NCBI RefSeq assembly: GCF_950295315.1
Contig: NC_080171.1
Span: forward strand, 99,921,445 to 99,985,444
From: Erinaceus europaeus
Taxonomy: Eukaryota > Chordata > Mammalia > Eulipotyphla > Erinaceidae
Length of the DNA stretch: 64,000 nt
Reading direction: 5' to 3'
A model generated the notes under the pieces. It saw only the letters and a program-made list of their open reading frames with translations. It made no database searches and had not been told where the DNA came from. The translations under genes and the position numbers were made by a program. The first letter of the stretch is position 1; the number at the start of each line of letters is the position of its first letter. Shown here one piece after another: positions 55,460-64,000 of the stretch.

Positions 55460-56125
55460 TTTTTAAAAATATTTATTTATTCATTGAGAGGGGAAGATAA
55501 AGAGGAGGAGAGACATTGAGACACCTGCAGCCCTGCTTCACCACTTGTGAAGCTTTCCCTCCATCAGAGGCTTGTGTGAGCTTAACCAAATGCGCCACTG
55601 CCTCCCCTCTTTTAATTAAAAAAATTTTTTTACATTTATTTATTTTCCCTTTTGCTGCTCTTGTTGTTTATTGTTGTTGTTGTTATTGCTGTCATTGTTG
55701 TTGGATAGGACAGAGAGAAATGGAGAGAGGAGGGAAAGACAGAGAGGGGGAGAGAAAGATAGACACCTGCAGACCTGCTTCACCACCTGTGAATTGAATC
55801 CCCTGCAGGTGGGAAGCCAGGGGCTCGAACCGAGATCCTTACGCCGGTCCTTGCGCTTTGCGCCACCTGCGCTTAACCCGCTACGCTATGCCCGACTCCC
55901 CCTTTAATTTTTTAAATGTACTTATTTATTTATTTTCATGAGAGATACAGAGATGAGAGGAAGGGAGGGAGGGAGGGAGGGAGAGAGGTAGAGCACGTAT
56001 GTCACGAAGCACTGCTAAGTTCTCGCATATGGTGGTGCTGGGGTTGAATCTGAGGATCTCTGGAGCTTCAGGCAGGTGAGTTTGTTGTGCTACTGCTGCA
56101 CTAGCTCACTAGCTCTCCAACCCTC
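55460..56125 (-). repeat. SINE-B, SINE-A, SINE-E
   Basis: 55460-55605; 55625-55905 well-preserved SINE-A; 55915-56125 with (GGGA)n at 55963-55983. Confidence 0.8.
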
Positions 56126-56505
56126 TTTATGATCATTCTAACAATGATTTAAAAGAGAGGAAAGTGTATGTAAGGAAGGACCCCTCTGTGTCCCATGGGC
56201 TAGAGAAGGGCCCCAACCCCCAGCAGAAATGTGTAGAGCAAAAGTTCAGTGAATGATGGAATCTTTCCAACAAGTCATTTGCTTATTTCGAAACCAAACT
56301 ATCTCAGATCTCAGATAAATATTTACTTCCAATGCCTTCAGGAAAGAGGAGGGTGTAATGAAATCCCATCAGCAGTTTAAAGGGTTCCCTTTTATCTACG
56401 GGAACTTCCCTTAGAGGATGATTTGCTACAAATTTGTCCTTTCTTTTCCTTTCAGTAGTAGAGTAGCCACCCTACTCTTTCCATGCTCCTAGTCCAGGTT
56501 GAGAA
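56125..56505. other. Unique sequence
   Basis: Nothing recognised. Confidence 0.35.
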
Positions 56506-56880
56506 GGTTTATGACCCCACCAGCAGGGGGACACTTCACCAGCGGTGAGGCAGGTCTGCAGGTGTCTTTCTCCCTCCCTCTCTGTCTCAACCTCTTCTCT
56601 CAATTTCTGTCTTGTCCAATAAAATGGAAAAATGGAAGAAAAAAAAAGGGTACTATGAAAAAGTTCTGAAAACTCCAGTACAAACAGAGGTCCTCCTCAT
56701 GCCCTGGTGGTGGCTCTCAATCTTTTTTTTTCCTTTCTTTCCTTTTTTTTTTTTTTTTTTTTAACCAGAGCAGTGCTCAGCTCTGGCATATAGGCATATA
56801 GTGGTGCAGGGGACTGAACCTGGGACTTTGGAGCCTCAGACATGAGAGTGTTTGCACAATCCTTATGTTATCTACTCCAG
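56505..56880. repeat. SINE-A fragment (+) and SINE-D (-)
   Basis: 56505-56650 lacks the head; 56735-56880 starts with poly-T. Confidence 0.75.
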
Positions 56881-57390
56881 CACAGCTCTCAGTCTATTTT
56901 CCACAAAGCAAATCTTTCAAAGTGCAAGTCTAATCCTGTCATCTTTCTTAAAACCACCGCGTTGTACATGTAATCCAGATCATTTTGTGTATGTGTGGTG
57001 GGGATGCTGTCTGGCAACCCTACACTTGCTAGTGGTCCAGTCAGCTGGAAATGCAGCTGTCTAGGGGTACTTAAATCTCCCTTAAGCTCTGTGTCCCCAA
57101 TCTTCTGTATAGTTTTCATAAACCGTTCCTGCCTTTGCTGTGAAACTTCTCCGCACCCAGTCACCTCACTGACAATACCCCGATGCCTTCCCCAGGCCTC
57201 TGTCAGACTTCAGTTCTCCCACATGAAGGCTTTCAGGGCCGGTGTGGGACCCCAGCAGTATTAAGTGTCTGTTTGGGGGCTACCGCCCCGCAACTGGGCT
57301 GTGGGGATAAAGGTCGCATCCCTGTAGCCTGCGATCTTCACCCTGGGCTGGGACATTTCAAGCGCATTTAATGATGTTTATAAGGTATCT
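56880..57390. other. Unique sequence, L2-like in part
   Basis: AATCCTGTCATCTTTCTTAA and CTTCAGTTCTCCCACATGAA could be an old L2; no exon seen. Confidence 0.35.
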
Positions 57391-57394
57391 TTCT

Positions 57395-57702
57395 GGGGGC
57401 GGGGCTGTAGCGCAGCGGGTTAAGCTCAAGGACTGGCTCAAAGATCCCGGTTCGAGCCCCCCCGGCTCCCCAGCTGCAGGGGAGTCGCTTCACAGGCGGT
57501 GAAGCAGGTCTGCAGGTGTCTATCTTTCTCTCCCCCTGTCTTCCTCTCCTCTCTCCATTTCTCTCTGTCCTATCCAACAGCAATAACAACAACAATAATA
57601 ACAACAAGGGCAACAAAATGGGAAAAATAGCCTCCAGAAGCACTGGATTCATAGTGCAGGCACCAAACCCCAACAATAATCCTGAAGGAAAAAAAAAAAA
57701 AG
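57395..57702 (+). repeat. Long SINE-A upstream of FPGS
   Basis: GGCTGTAGCGCAGCGGGTTA head, CAACAATAATCCTGAAGG end, poly-A. Confidence 0.88.
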
Positions 57703-57839
57703 ATATCCCACCAGTTTGGTCTCTGTCCAGACTCGTCGCTCTTTCAGTCAAAGATCAGAGAGGCCTCCAAACTAACCGGGATGGGCTATTTTAGGAGCTG
57801 TGGTTGCGTTCTCATAGCTTATTCTGCTGTGAGAAAATC

Positions 57840-58350
57840 CCGAGACCCGCCCCTCACAAATATGGTGGAAGTGCCTCGCCCCAGCCAAGGCGTGCTCCTC
57901 ACAAAGATGGCGCCTCGCGGAATTTGATTGGTGTGGAGGGTTCTTGGGCTGTTCCGATTGGCGGAGGGTGAGGGGCGTGTCAGAGGCGGAGCCTTCTGAG
58001 ATGGGGTGGGGCATTCAGGGCCTAGCTCGCCTCCTCCCGCGCCGTGACTATGTCGCGGGCGCGCAGCCACCTGCGCGCTGCTCTGTTCCTGGTGGCGGTT
58101 TCTCCGCGCGCAGCCACAGCCCGGATAGCGGCGCAGCGAGGTTTGAGCGCGTGGCCTGCGCCGCAGGAGCCGGGCATGGAGTATCAGGTATTCGCCCGGT
58201 GGTCGCGCTTTGACACGTGGGCCGGGCCTGAGCCACGGAGCATCCGGGCGGCCAGCTGAGGAGGGGCGGGAGCGTGGGACTCGGAGGTAGCCTGGGGGAG
58301 GGGCGGGGACACTCTGGAGTCTGGGAGCCGGGACGCGCAGCTGCGCCTGG
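57840..58350 (+). promoter_or_regulatory. FPGS CpG-island promoter
   Basis: CpG-rich, TATA-less. It holds two inverted CCAAT boxes (ATTGG at 57927-57931 and 57957-57961), a YY1-like AAGATGGCG at 57904-57912 and a related AATATGGTGG at about 57859. The start codon follows about 90 bases after the second CCAAT box. Confidence 0.7.
58050..58187 (+). CDS. FPGS: FPGS coding exon 1 (mitochondrial leader and Met43)
   Basis: [20 protein letters not shown] then an Arg/Ala-rich leader without acidic residues until near the end, then EPGMEYQ. Met43 has a strong Kozak context (G at -3, G at +4), supporting cytosolic initiation. Donor GTATTC. Confidence 0.94.
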
Positions 58351-61325
58351 GCTTCTGAGGCTCAAGTGTCCCGCGTTGGGGAGTGGGAAGGGGCAGAGTT
58401 CTCGGGGCTCGGCTGCCCTTCTGCAACTGCAGCTTGGGGAAGGGGGGGTGGCGCAGGGGAGTGCTGAGATTCAGGAGTTCATACTACTTGAGAATTAAGA
58501 TTTAGGAATTAGAGATCCATATGCTTGGAACTGGGATAGGTGGGAATAAGAGGCAGTGGGTTGGGCAACAATCTATAAAACAGGAAATTTCTGCCTGACT
58601 TTGTAGCCAGTTGCCAGAAACCAGAACTTTGTGTCTGCCTGACAGATGACACTAGTCCCAAAGGCTATACCTCCCTCCCTTCGGACCCCAGTAATCAACA
58701 CTGGGCATGGACACTTCCAGACCCTCCTATTTCTAGTTCCTCCCGTTCTGAGACTCCAACCTACTGTGGTTCTGACTCCTCAAAATAGTTGTGAACTCCA
58801 CTGGAGGGAATGAAAGTTAAGACCCCAGGGGTGAAGCTGGGAGCCCAAACAAGGAGCAAGGCCATGCCCCTTAGTCATGTAATCTGTTTTGCCTGACACT
58901 CCCTGGATGGGGCTGAACTGCCCCAGGCTTCCATTTTTGGCACCACACTCACAGGTGCCTAACTTCTAGGCAGGAGAAATAGGATTGGCATAGCAGACCT
59001 GGTGCCTTGGCTGACTATTGGGGTGCTGGGCACCTCAGTCCTTATGAACCATGAGCGAGCCTTAATCTGGCGTCTGTGGTTGCCAGGATGCTGTGCGCAC
59101 ACTCAACACCCTGCAGACCAATGCTGGTTACCTGGAGCAGGCCAAGCGCCAGCGGGGTGACCCCCAGACGCAGCTAGAAGCCATGGAGCTGTACTTGGCA
59201 CGGAGTGGGCTGCAGGTAAGGTGGACAGAGCCTGTGATCACATCCCCTTCCTAACTGTGAGTCCTATGACTAAGGCAAGGACCTTCTCTGTCTGTCTCAG
59301 GTGGAGGATTTGGACCGGCTGAACATCATACATGTCACTGGAACCAAGGGGAAGGTGAGGATAGGTTGCCAGTCCACTTGGTGGGGTGGTGGAGTGGGAC
59401 CCGCCTAGAAAAGACCTTTTCTTTTTAGGGTTCCACCTGTGCCTTCACTGAACGCATTCTCCGGAGCTATGGCCTGAAGACAGGATTCTTTAGGTATAGA
59501 GGTGTAAGGGTTGTAGAATCAATCACCTAGCTCACAAGGGGGTTGAGGATCCAGCCCGCGTCTCACAGCCAGTGTCACTCCAGAAGCTCAACACAAGTCT
59601 CTCTGTCCAGTGTTTACTCATGCAACAAATATTCATTTCATACCTACTTGTTAGCCCACGTTAATGGTGGTCTTTCATCTTCATAATGAGAGCAAATTAG
59701 GGAGGGGAACAGCAGTCTGCATATACACACACTAAACTTATAGCTGGAGTAGTCTGAGGTCTTTTTCCTTTTTTTCTTTTTCTTCCTTTTTTTCCACCAG
59801 GATTATGACTGGATTTGGTGCCTATACAATGACTCCTTGGGTCCCAGCAGCTTTTTTTTTTTTTTTTTTTTTTGATAGAGACAGAGAAATAAGGCAGGTG
59901 GTGGTATACTGGTTGAGTGTACATGTTACAATGGGCAAGGACCCAGCTTCAAACCACTGGTCCCAACCTACTGGGGGAAAGCTTTGGAAGTGGTGAAGCA
60001 GGTATCTTTCTGTCTTTCTTTCTCCTCCTCCCTTGATTTCTGATGGTCTCTATCCAATAAATAAGTAAAGGTAATTGAAAAAAAATTTAAAAAGAAAAAA
60101 AATTTTAAAGGAGAGAAAGAAGGGAAGAGGGAGATGACATCTACAGCATTACTCCACTGCTGGTGAAACTTCCCCCCTGCAGGTAGGGACTGGGGGCTTG
60201 AACCTGGGTCCTCACTGCATGATAACCCATGTCTTCCGCTGGGTGTGCCACTCCCTTTCCCCCAGTTAGGTGTCTTTTTTTTTTTAAGTTTTATTTTACT
60301 TTATTACTTATTTATTTTTACCAGAGCACTACTCAGCTCTGGCTTATGGTGATGTGAAGGATTGAACTTGGGGCCTTGGAGCCTCAGGCCCCTCAGGGAT
60401 GTGTATTTATTTTTATAGCCATTATGCTATCTACTCTACCCTAAGGTGTCTCTCTGTGTGTGTGATTTGATATTGATTTACAAAACTATAAGAAAACAGG
60501 GGTATAATTCCACATCTTCCCTACCACCAGAGTTCTGTATCCCCATTCCCATCATTGGAAACTGCATTAGTTCTCCGAACATCACAGATAGGATGGTTGA
60601 CTATTATTTATTTTATTTTTTGATGTACATGACTATTATTTCTATATCTATCTATCTACCTGTCTATTTGTATATTTTTTCCCTATTGTCCTGCCTTCTC
60701 TTCCTTTCTAAATCACACCTACTACTTCCAAGTATCCTCCATGCCCCGCCTTTTTTTTTTCTTCTTCTCTCTGTGTCCTGATGGAATTGGCATTTAGAGC
60801 CCTCTGACCATCTCCCATCTTCCCCTAACATTTATCCCTCTGGGAGTATGGACCAAAATTCTTCTTTTTTTAATATTTACTTATTTTATTTATTCTCTTT
60901 TGTTGCCCTTGTTGTAGGCCAGAATTCTTTATGGGGTGCAGAGGTGGAAGGTCTAGCTTCTGTAATTGCTTCTCTGCTGGACATGGGTGCTGTCAGGTTG
61001 ATACACACTCCCAGCTTGTTTCTATCTTTCCCTAGTGTTGTGGCTTTTAAATATTTAAGTATCAGTACATATTCCCCCCTTTTTTTATTATCTTTATTTA
61101 TTGGATAGAGACAGCCAGAAAGCAAGGGAGAGAGACAGAGAGATACCTGCAGCACTACTTCACCATTTGCAAAGCTTTCCTCCTGCAGGTGGGGACCAGG
61201 GGCTTGAACCTAGGTCCTTGCACATTGTAATACGGGCGCTCAACTAGGTGTGCCACCACCTGGCCCCATATTTTCCCTCTTATACCAAAACTTCACTGTT
61301 CTAGTTCACCTTTTCAGCCAGAAAG

Positions 61326-61390
<65 letters not shown>

Positions 61391-63886
61391 ATATACTGAA
61401 GATTCCCTTGTGAGCCTTACTCAAACCTGTGTTGTGCATATGACAAAGCAGGTACACTATCCAAATGAGCTATCTTACTGGCTTGTATACTTTTTAAAAA
61501 TTTGCTTAGTTATAAAAAGTTATTATTTTTTTCAATAGAGAGACCAGAGCAATGCTCTGCCATTTTGTGTGTTTCTGGGATGTTCATCTGTCATTACTTT
61601 TTTAAAAAAATTTTTTATTTCTTTATTGGGGGATTAATGTTTTATAGTCAATAGTAAATACAGTAGTTTGTACTAAATGCATAACATTTCTCAGTTTTCC
61701 ACATAACAATACAACCCCCACTAGGTCCTCTGTCATCCTTTTCCAGGACCTGTACTCTCCCCCCACCCCGACCCCAGAGTCTTTTAGTTTGGTGCACTAC
61801 GCCAACTCCAGTTCAGGTTCTCCTTGGCTCATCTGTCCTTTCATGTGGTGCCCTAGCCTCACGCCCTTGAGGCATGCTGTCTGCTCTGAGCCACTTCTCC
61901 AGCCCCATTATGTAATTTTAAATTCACATAGAAATATTTACCAGCTAGGGTGCCTTTGCAGTTAGGAGCTGAGAACCTGGCTTGTAAAGGTTTAACCAGT
62001 AAGGGTGGTATAGAGGCTTCACCATTAGGCTGCAGAAGGGAAGCCCCTTCTCTGCTGCTTTACTCAGGGGGAGCCCTCCCCCCCCCCCCCTTGGTACACT
62101 TATGCATCCAGACTCACACCAGAAAATGAAGGTATGTGGAGAGGGGTCTCTCTTCCTGAGGCAGTGTGTGCCTATTGAGACCTGTGTTGTGAGGAGAGGG
62201 AGTTAAGAGACTAGACGTTATGTAGTGGATAGGAGTAGGGGCTGGAAATCTAAAAATAGTTCAGAGGGCTTGAGGTACAGGGACCTACTGAGGGACACTG
62301 GAGTGGTTAGGCACAGAGGCCAATGACATCCTGGTGGGATCTGGAGTCTAGCCAGAACTCTTGGGAAGGCATTGGGGAGCCACAGAGGGTTTTCAGCAGA
62401 GGAGTGATATGATCAGATTTTTAAAAAAATATATTTATTCCCTTTTGTTGCCCTTGTTGTATTGTTGTAGTTATTGATGTCGTCATTGTTGGATAGGACA
62501 GAGAAATGGAGAGAGGAAGGGAAGACAGAGAGGGGGAAGAGAAAGATAGACATCTGCAGACTTGCTTCACCGCTTGTGAAGTGACTCCCTTGCAGGTGGG
62601 GAGCCAAGAGCTCGAACCGGGATCCTTACGTTGCCGTTCCTTGTGCTTTGCACCACATGCACTTAAGCCACTGTGCTACTGCCCGACTCCCATGATCAGA
62701 TTTGTGTTTCCAAAAGACAGGTCTGATTGGGGCAGGGTGGGGCATTGGGGGGGATGTCTTGATGACCCTAGGTCTTCCGGCAGCTCTCCCCACCTGGTGC
62801 AGGTGCGTGAGAGGATCCGCATCAATGGGCAGCCCATCAGTCCTGAGCTCTTCACCAAGCACTTCTGGCACCTCTACCACCAGCTGGAGGAGACCAAGGT
62901 GCCCTTTTTGGAAGGCTGATAGGAGGGCAGGATGTTGGGGGGAGGACCTGTTTCCCCAGAGCAGAGACTGCCGGGGTCCTGGGTACTCATGGTTCTTGTC
63001 TACAGGATAACAGCAGCTGTGCCTCCATGCCTGCCTACTTCCGTTTCCTCACACTCATGGCCTTCCATGTCTTCCTCCAAGAGAAGGTGCGTGCCCACTC
63101 CGCAGAGCCTTGTGTCTCAGACCTGGGCAAGGGGGTCTCCCATCAGGCAGGGTCTCCCACGTGGCCTCTGGACATCCCTATAATCCACATGCCTTCTGGG
63201 CCTTTGCAGGTGGACTTGGCAGTGGTGGAAGTGGGCATAGGCGGGACTTATGATTGCACCAACATCATCAGGTGACTGGGGATGGGGATGGTGACTGGGA
63301 ACCTGGGTGGCCCAGGGCAGGGACTTCATGGCCTTTCTGTCTTCCACAGGAAGCCTGTAGTCTGTGGGGTCTCTTCTCTTGGCATCGATCACACCAACCT
63401 TCTAGGGGACACAGTGGAGAAGATTGCATGGCAGAAAGGGGGAATCTTCAAGGTGCTCAGACAGGCAGGGGTGGGAACTGGAAGGGGGAGACACACAGAT
63501 GGCATGGCCCCTGCCCACCGAGCTTGGGAAAATAGGTCTGGGGTCAGGCCTTTGTTTCCTGACTCAGGTCCAAGTCCTGGGCATCAGTGGGGTGTTTATT
63601 CTTGTCTCAGAAGCATGTGAGACAAGAGCAAATTCAGCCCTACCTTGAGGCTTAGTCTCCCCATCAAAACATAAAGGGCCAGAGTCCCCATAGGTTTCCA
63701 ACAGGAAGACACAATGGACTACCAGACCCAGGAATGTGGGGCCAGAGAGGGAGGTGGGGTGTGGAGGACCCTCAGTAGCCCCTGCCTCACTCTCCCTGGC
63801 CTCCACAGCCCGGTGTCCCTGCCTTCACTGTGCTCCAGCCTGACAGTCCACTGGCAGTGCTGAGGGACCGTGCCCAGCAGATTTCG
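58050..63886 (+). CDS. FPGS: FPGS, folylpolyglutamate synthase (first nine coding exons, partial)
   Basis: ATP-dependent ligase that adds gamma-linked glutamates to folates and antifolates, trapping them in cytosol and mitochondria (family knowledge). CDS joins 58050-58187, 59087-59215, 59301-59354, 59429-59493, 62784-62898, 63006-63086, 63210-63271, 63350-63452, 63809-63886 and continues off the right edge; 825 bases, 275 codons, all phases consistent. Visible features: basic, hydroxyl-rich leader (1-42) typical of a mitochondrial presequence, second Met at codon 43 (MEYQ) for the cytosolic form, the P-loop [14 protein letters not shown] at about 102-115, the [12 protein letters not shown] segment, [11 protein letters not shown] and [14 protein letters not shown] at 58044 is not used, since ATG 58050 matches the known [12 protein letters not shown] start. 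Intron 4 is about 3.3 kb and filled with repeats. Confidence 0.96.
59087..59215 (+). CDS. FPGS: FPGS coding exon 2
   Basis: [20 protein letters not shown] to YLARSGLQ; 43 codons, acceptor CCAG, donor GTAAGG. Phase 0 on both sides. Confidence 0.95.
59301..59354 (+). CDS. FPGS: FPGS coding exon 3
   Basis: [18 protein letters not shown]; 18 codons carrying the first half of the ATP-binding P-loop. Acceptor CTCAG, donor GTGAGG. Confidence 0.96.
59429..59493 (+). CDS. FPGS: FPGS coding exon 4
   Basis: [21 protein letters not shown] plus two bases completes the P-loop. Acceptor TTTTAG, donor GTATAG; phase 2. Confidence 0.94.
59765..60440. repeat. Nested SINE-B pair then SINE-D, FPGS intron 4
   Basis: Reverse SINE (59790-59885, resuming 60105-60265) split by forward SINE-B (59890-60100); 60290-60440 reverse SINE-D. 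Confidence 0.75.
60460..61060 (-). mobile_element. L1-type 3' UTR fragment
   Basis: Same reverse-oriented subfamily as 41325-42233. A short SINE-A piece (about 60862-60916, TTTTGTTGCCCTTGTTG) interrupts it. Confidence 0.65.
61075..61268 (-). repeat. SINE-B
   Basis: TTATTGGATAGAGACAGCCA, GTGTGCCACCACCTGGCCCC. Confidence 0.9.
61328..61389. repeat. (CA)n microsatellite
   Basis: About 60 bases of uninterrupted CA, FPGS intron 4. Confidence 0.98.
61592..61835 (-). mobile_element. L1 3' UTR in reverse
   Basis: Reverse complement of the 3' UTR seen at 360-570 and 55150-55370: TTATTGGGGGATTAATGTTT to CCCCACTAGGTCCTCTGTCAT and CCAGTTCAGGTTC. Short 5'-truncated copy. Confidence 0.85.
61835..62420. 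other. Unique intron sequence
   Basis: FPGS intron 4; C-run at 62079-62091; nothing else recognised. Confidence 0.4.
62423..62693 (-). repeat. SINE-A, FPGS intron 4
   Basis: TTCCCTTTTGTTGCCCTTGT to GCTACTGCCCGACTCCC. The flanking bases ATGATCAGATTT(T/G) repeat on both sides (62407 and 62691), a probable TSD. Confidence 0.9.
62784..62898 (+). CDS. FPGS: FPGS coding exon 5
   Basis: Completes Ser, then [20 protein letters not shown] to QLEETK. Donor GTGCCC is weak after +2 but gives the orthologous boundary. Confidence 0.93.
63006..63086 (+). CDS. FPGS: FPGS coding exon 6
   Basis: [20 protein letters not shown] to LQEK, 27 codons; one more than the human exon as I remember it (DGSC.. versus DNSSC..). 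Confidence 0.94.
63210..63271 (+). CDS. FPGS: FPGS coding exon 7
   Basis: [20 protein letters not shown] plus two bases; contains the conserved EVGIGG active-site segment with the catalytic-site Glu. Donor GTGACT. Confidence 0.95.
63350..63452 (+). CDS. FPGS: FPGS coding exon 8
   Basis: [20 protein letters not shown] to WQKGGIFK; conserved GIDHT motif. Acceptor CCACAG, donor GTGCTC; phase 0 exit. Confidence 0.95.
63809..63886 (+). CDS. FPGS: FPGS coding exon 9
   Basis: [20 protein letters not shown] to QQIS; begins with Pro where human has Gln (from memory). Donor GTGAGT. The next exon is outside the window. Confidence 0.93.
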
Positions 63887-64000
63887 GTGAGTCAGATTGG
63901 CAGTGCTGGGGGTGGGGGGCAGGGCTTTGCTGGGGTACACTTTGTTTTTCTGGGCATCCCTTTGCTCATCTGCACAGTGAGTGAGCTGGGCCAGCCACAC

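Noticed and set aside
58044..58049. Upstream GTG codon in frame with FPGS
   Set aside because: ATG at 58050 matches the known start MSRARSHL; a GTG start is not expected here.
1..64000. An undescribed multi-gene biological system
   Set aside because: All recognisable coding exons belong to three well-known unrelated genes or to L1; the rest is repeats and unique non-coding DNA.

Overview
This is a vertebrate nuclear window, almost certainly from a placental mammal. Genes are split by GT-AG introns, CpG-rich promoters are present, and L1, L2, MIR and endogenous-retrovirus copies occur. The most abundant interspersed repeats are several tRNA-derived SINE families that look like those of hedgehogs (Erinaceidae). 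I infer a hedgehog such as Erinaceus from memory of those SINEs; no search was run. Gene order and orientation (SH2D3C reverse, CDK9 forward, FPGS forward) match human 9q34.11.

Layout. 1-12.6 kb: repeats and intron sequence of SH2D3C, with an assembly gap at 1628-1827. 12.6-17.7 kb: 5' end of SH2D3C on the minus strand, with two alternative first coding exons (12605-12648 and 17594-17630) and the long-isoform second exon (14738-15215); all later exons lie outside or were not found. 17.7-30.2 kb: intergenic, densely packed with nested SINEs, plus a 2.7 kb provirus-like LTR element (22447-25170). 30.2-36.6 kb: complete CDK9 in seven coding exons (372 aa), its CpG island, and an in-frame upstream start giving the long '55K' form. 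36.7-57.8 kb: intergenic repeats, including a probable solo LTR, a U6 pseudogene and a young 5'-truncated L1. 57.85-64 kb: CpG-island promoter and first nine coding exons of FPGS (275 codons); the gene runs off the right edge.

The three genes are not a functional unit. SH2D3C is a signalling adaptor, CDK9 is the kinase of P-TEFb (transcription elongation), and FPGS polyglutamylates folates. I found no new multi-gene system. The points most worth checking are the enlarged Gly tract in the CDK9 N-terminal extension, a miR-3960/miR-2861-like segment overlapping that coding region, an LTR element with two tandem primer-binding-site-like junctions, a recent 167 bp duplication, and an AT-rich TAAT-motif block.

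SINE names used below are local labels. SINE-A: head with GCGCAG(T/C)GGGTTAAG and a GGTTCGAGCCCC box. SINE-B: head with TGGTTGAGTGCACATG and GGTTCAAGCCCC. SINE-C: CAGTGGATAAAGC and GAGTTCAATCCC. SINE-D: AGCATAATGGTTATGC and AGGTTCAATCCC. SINE-E: other tRNA-like relatives. '+' means the CT-rich/A-rich tail is on the right. Repeat boundaries are read by eye, about +/-15 bases unless a target-site duplication (TSD) is given.
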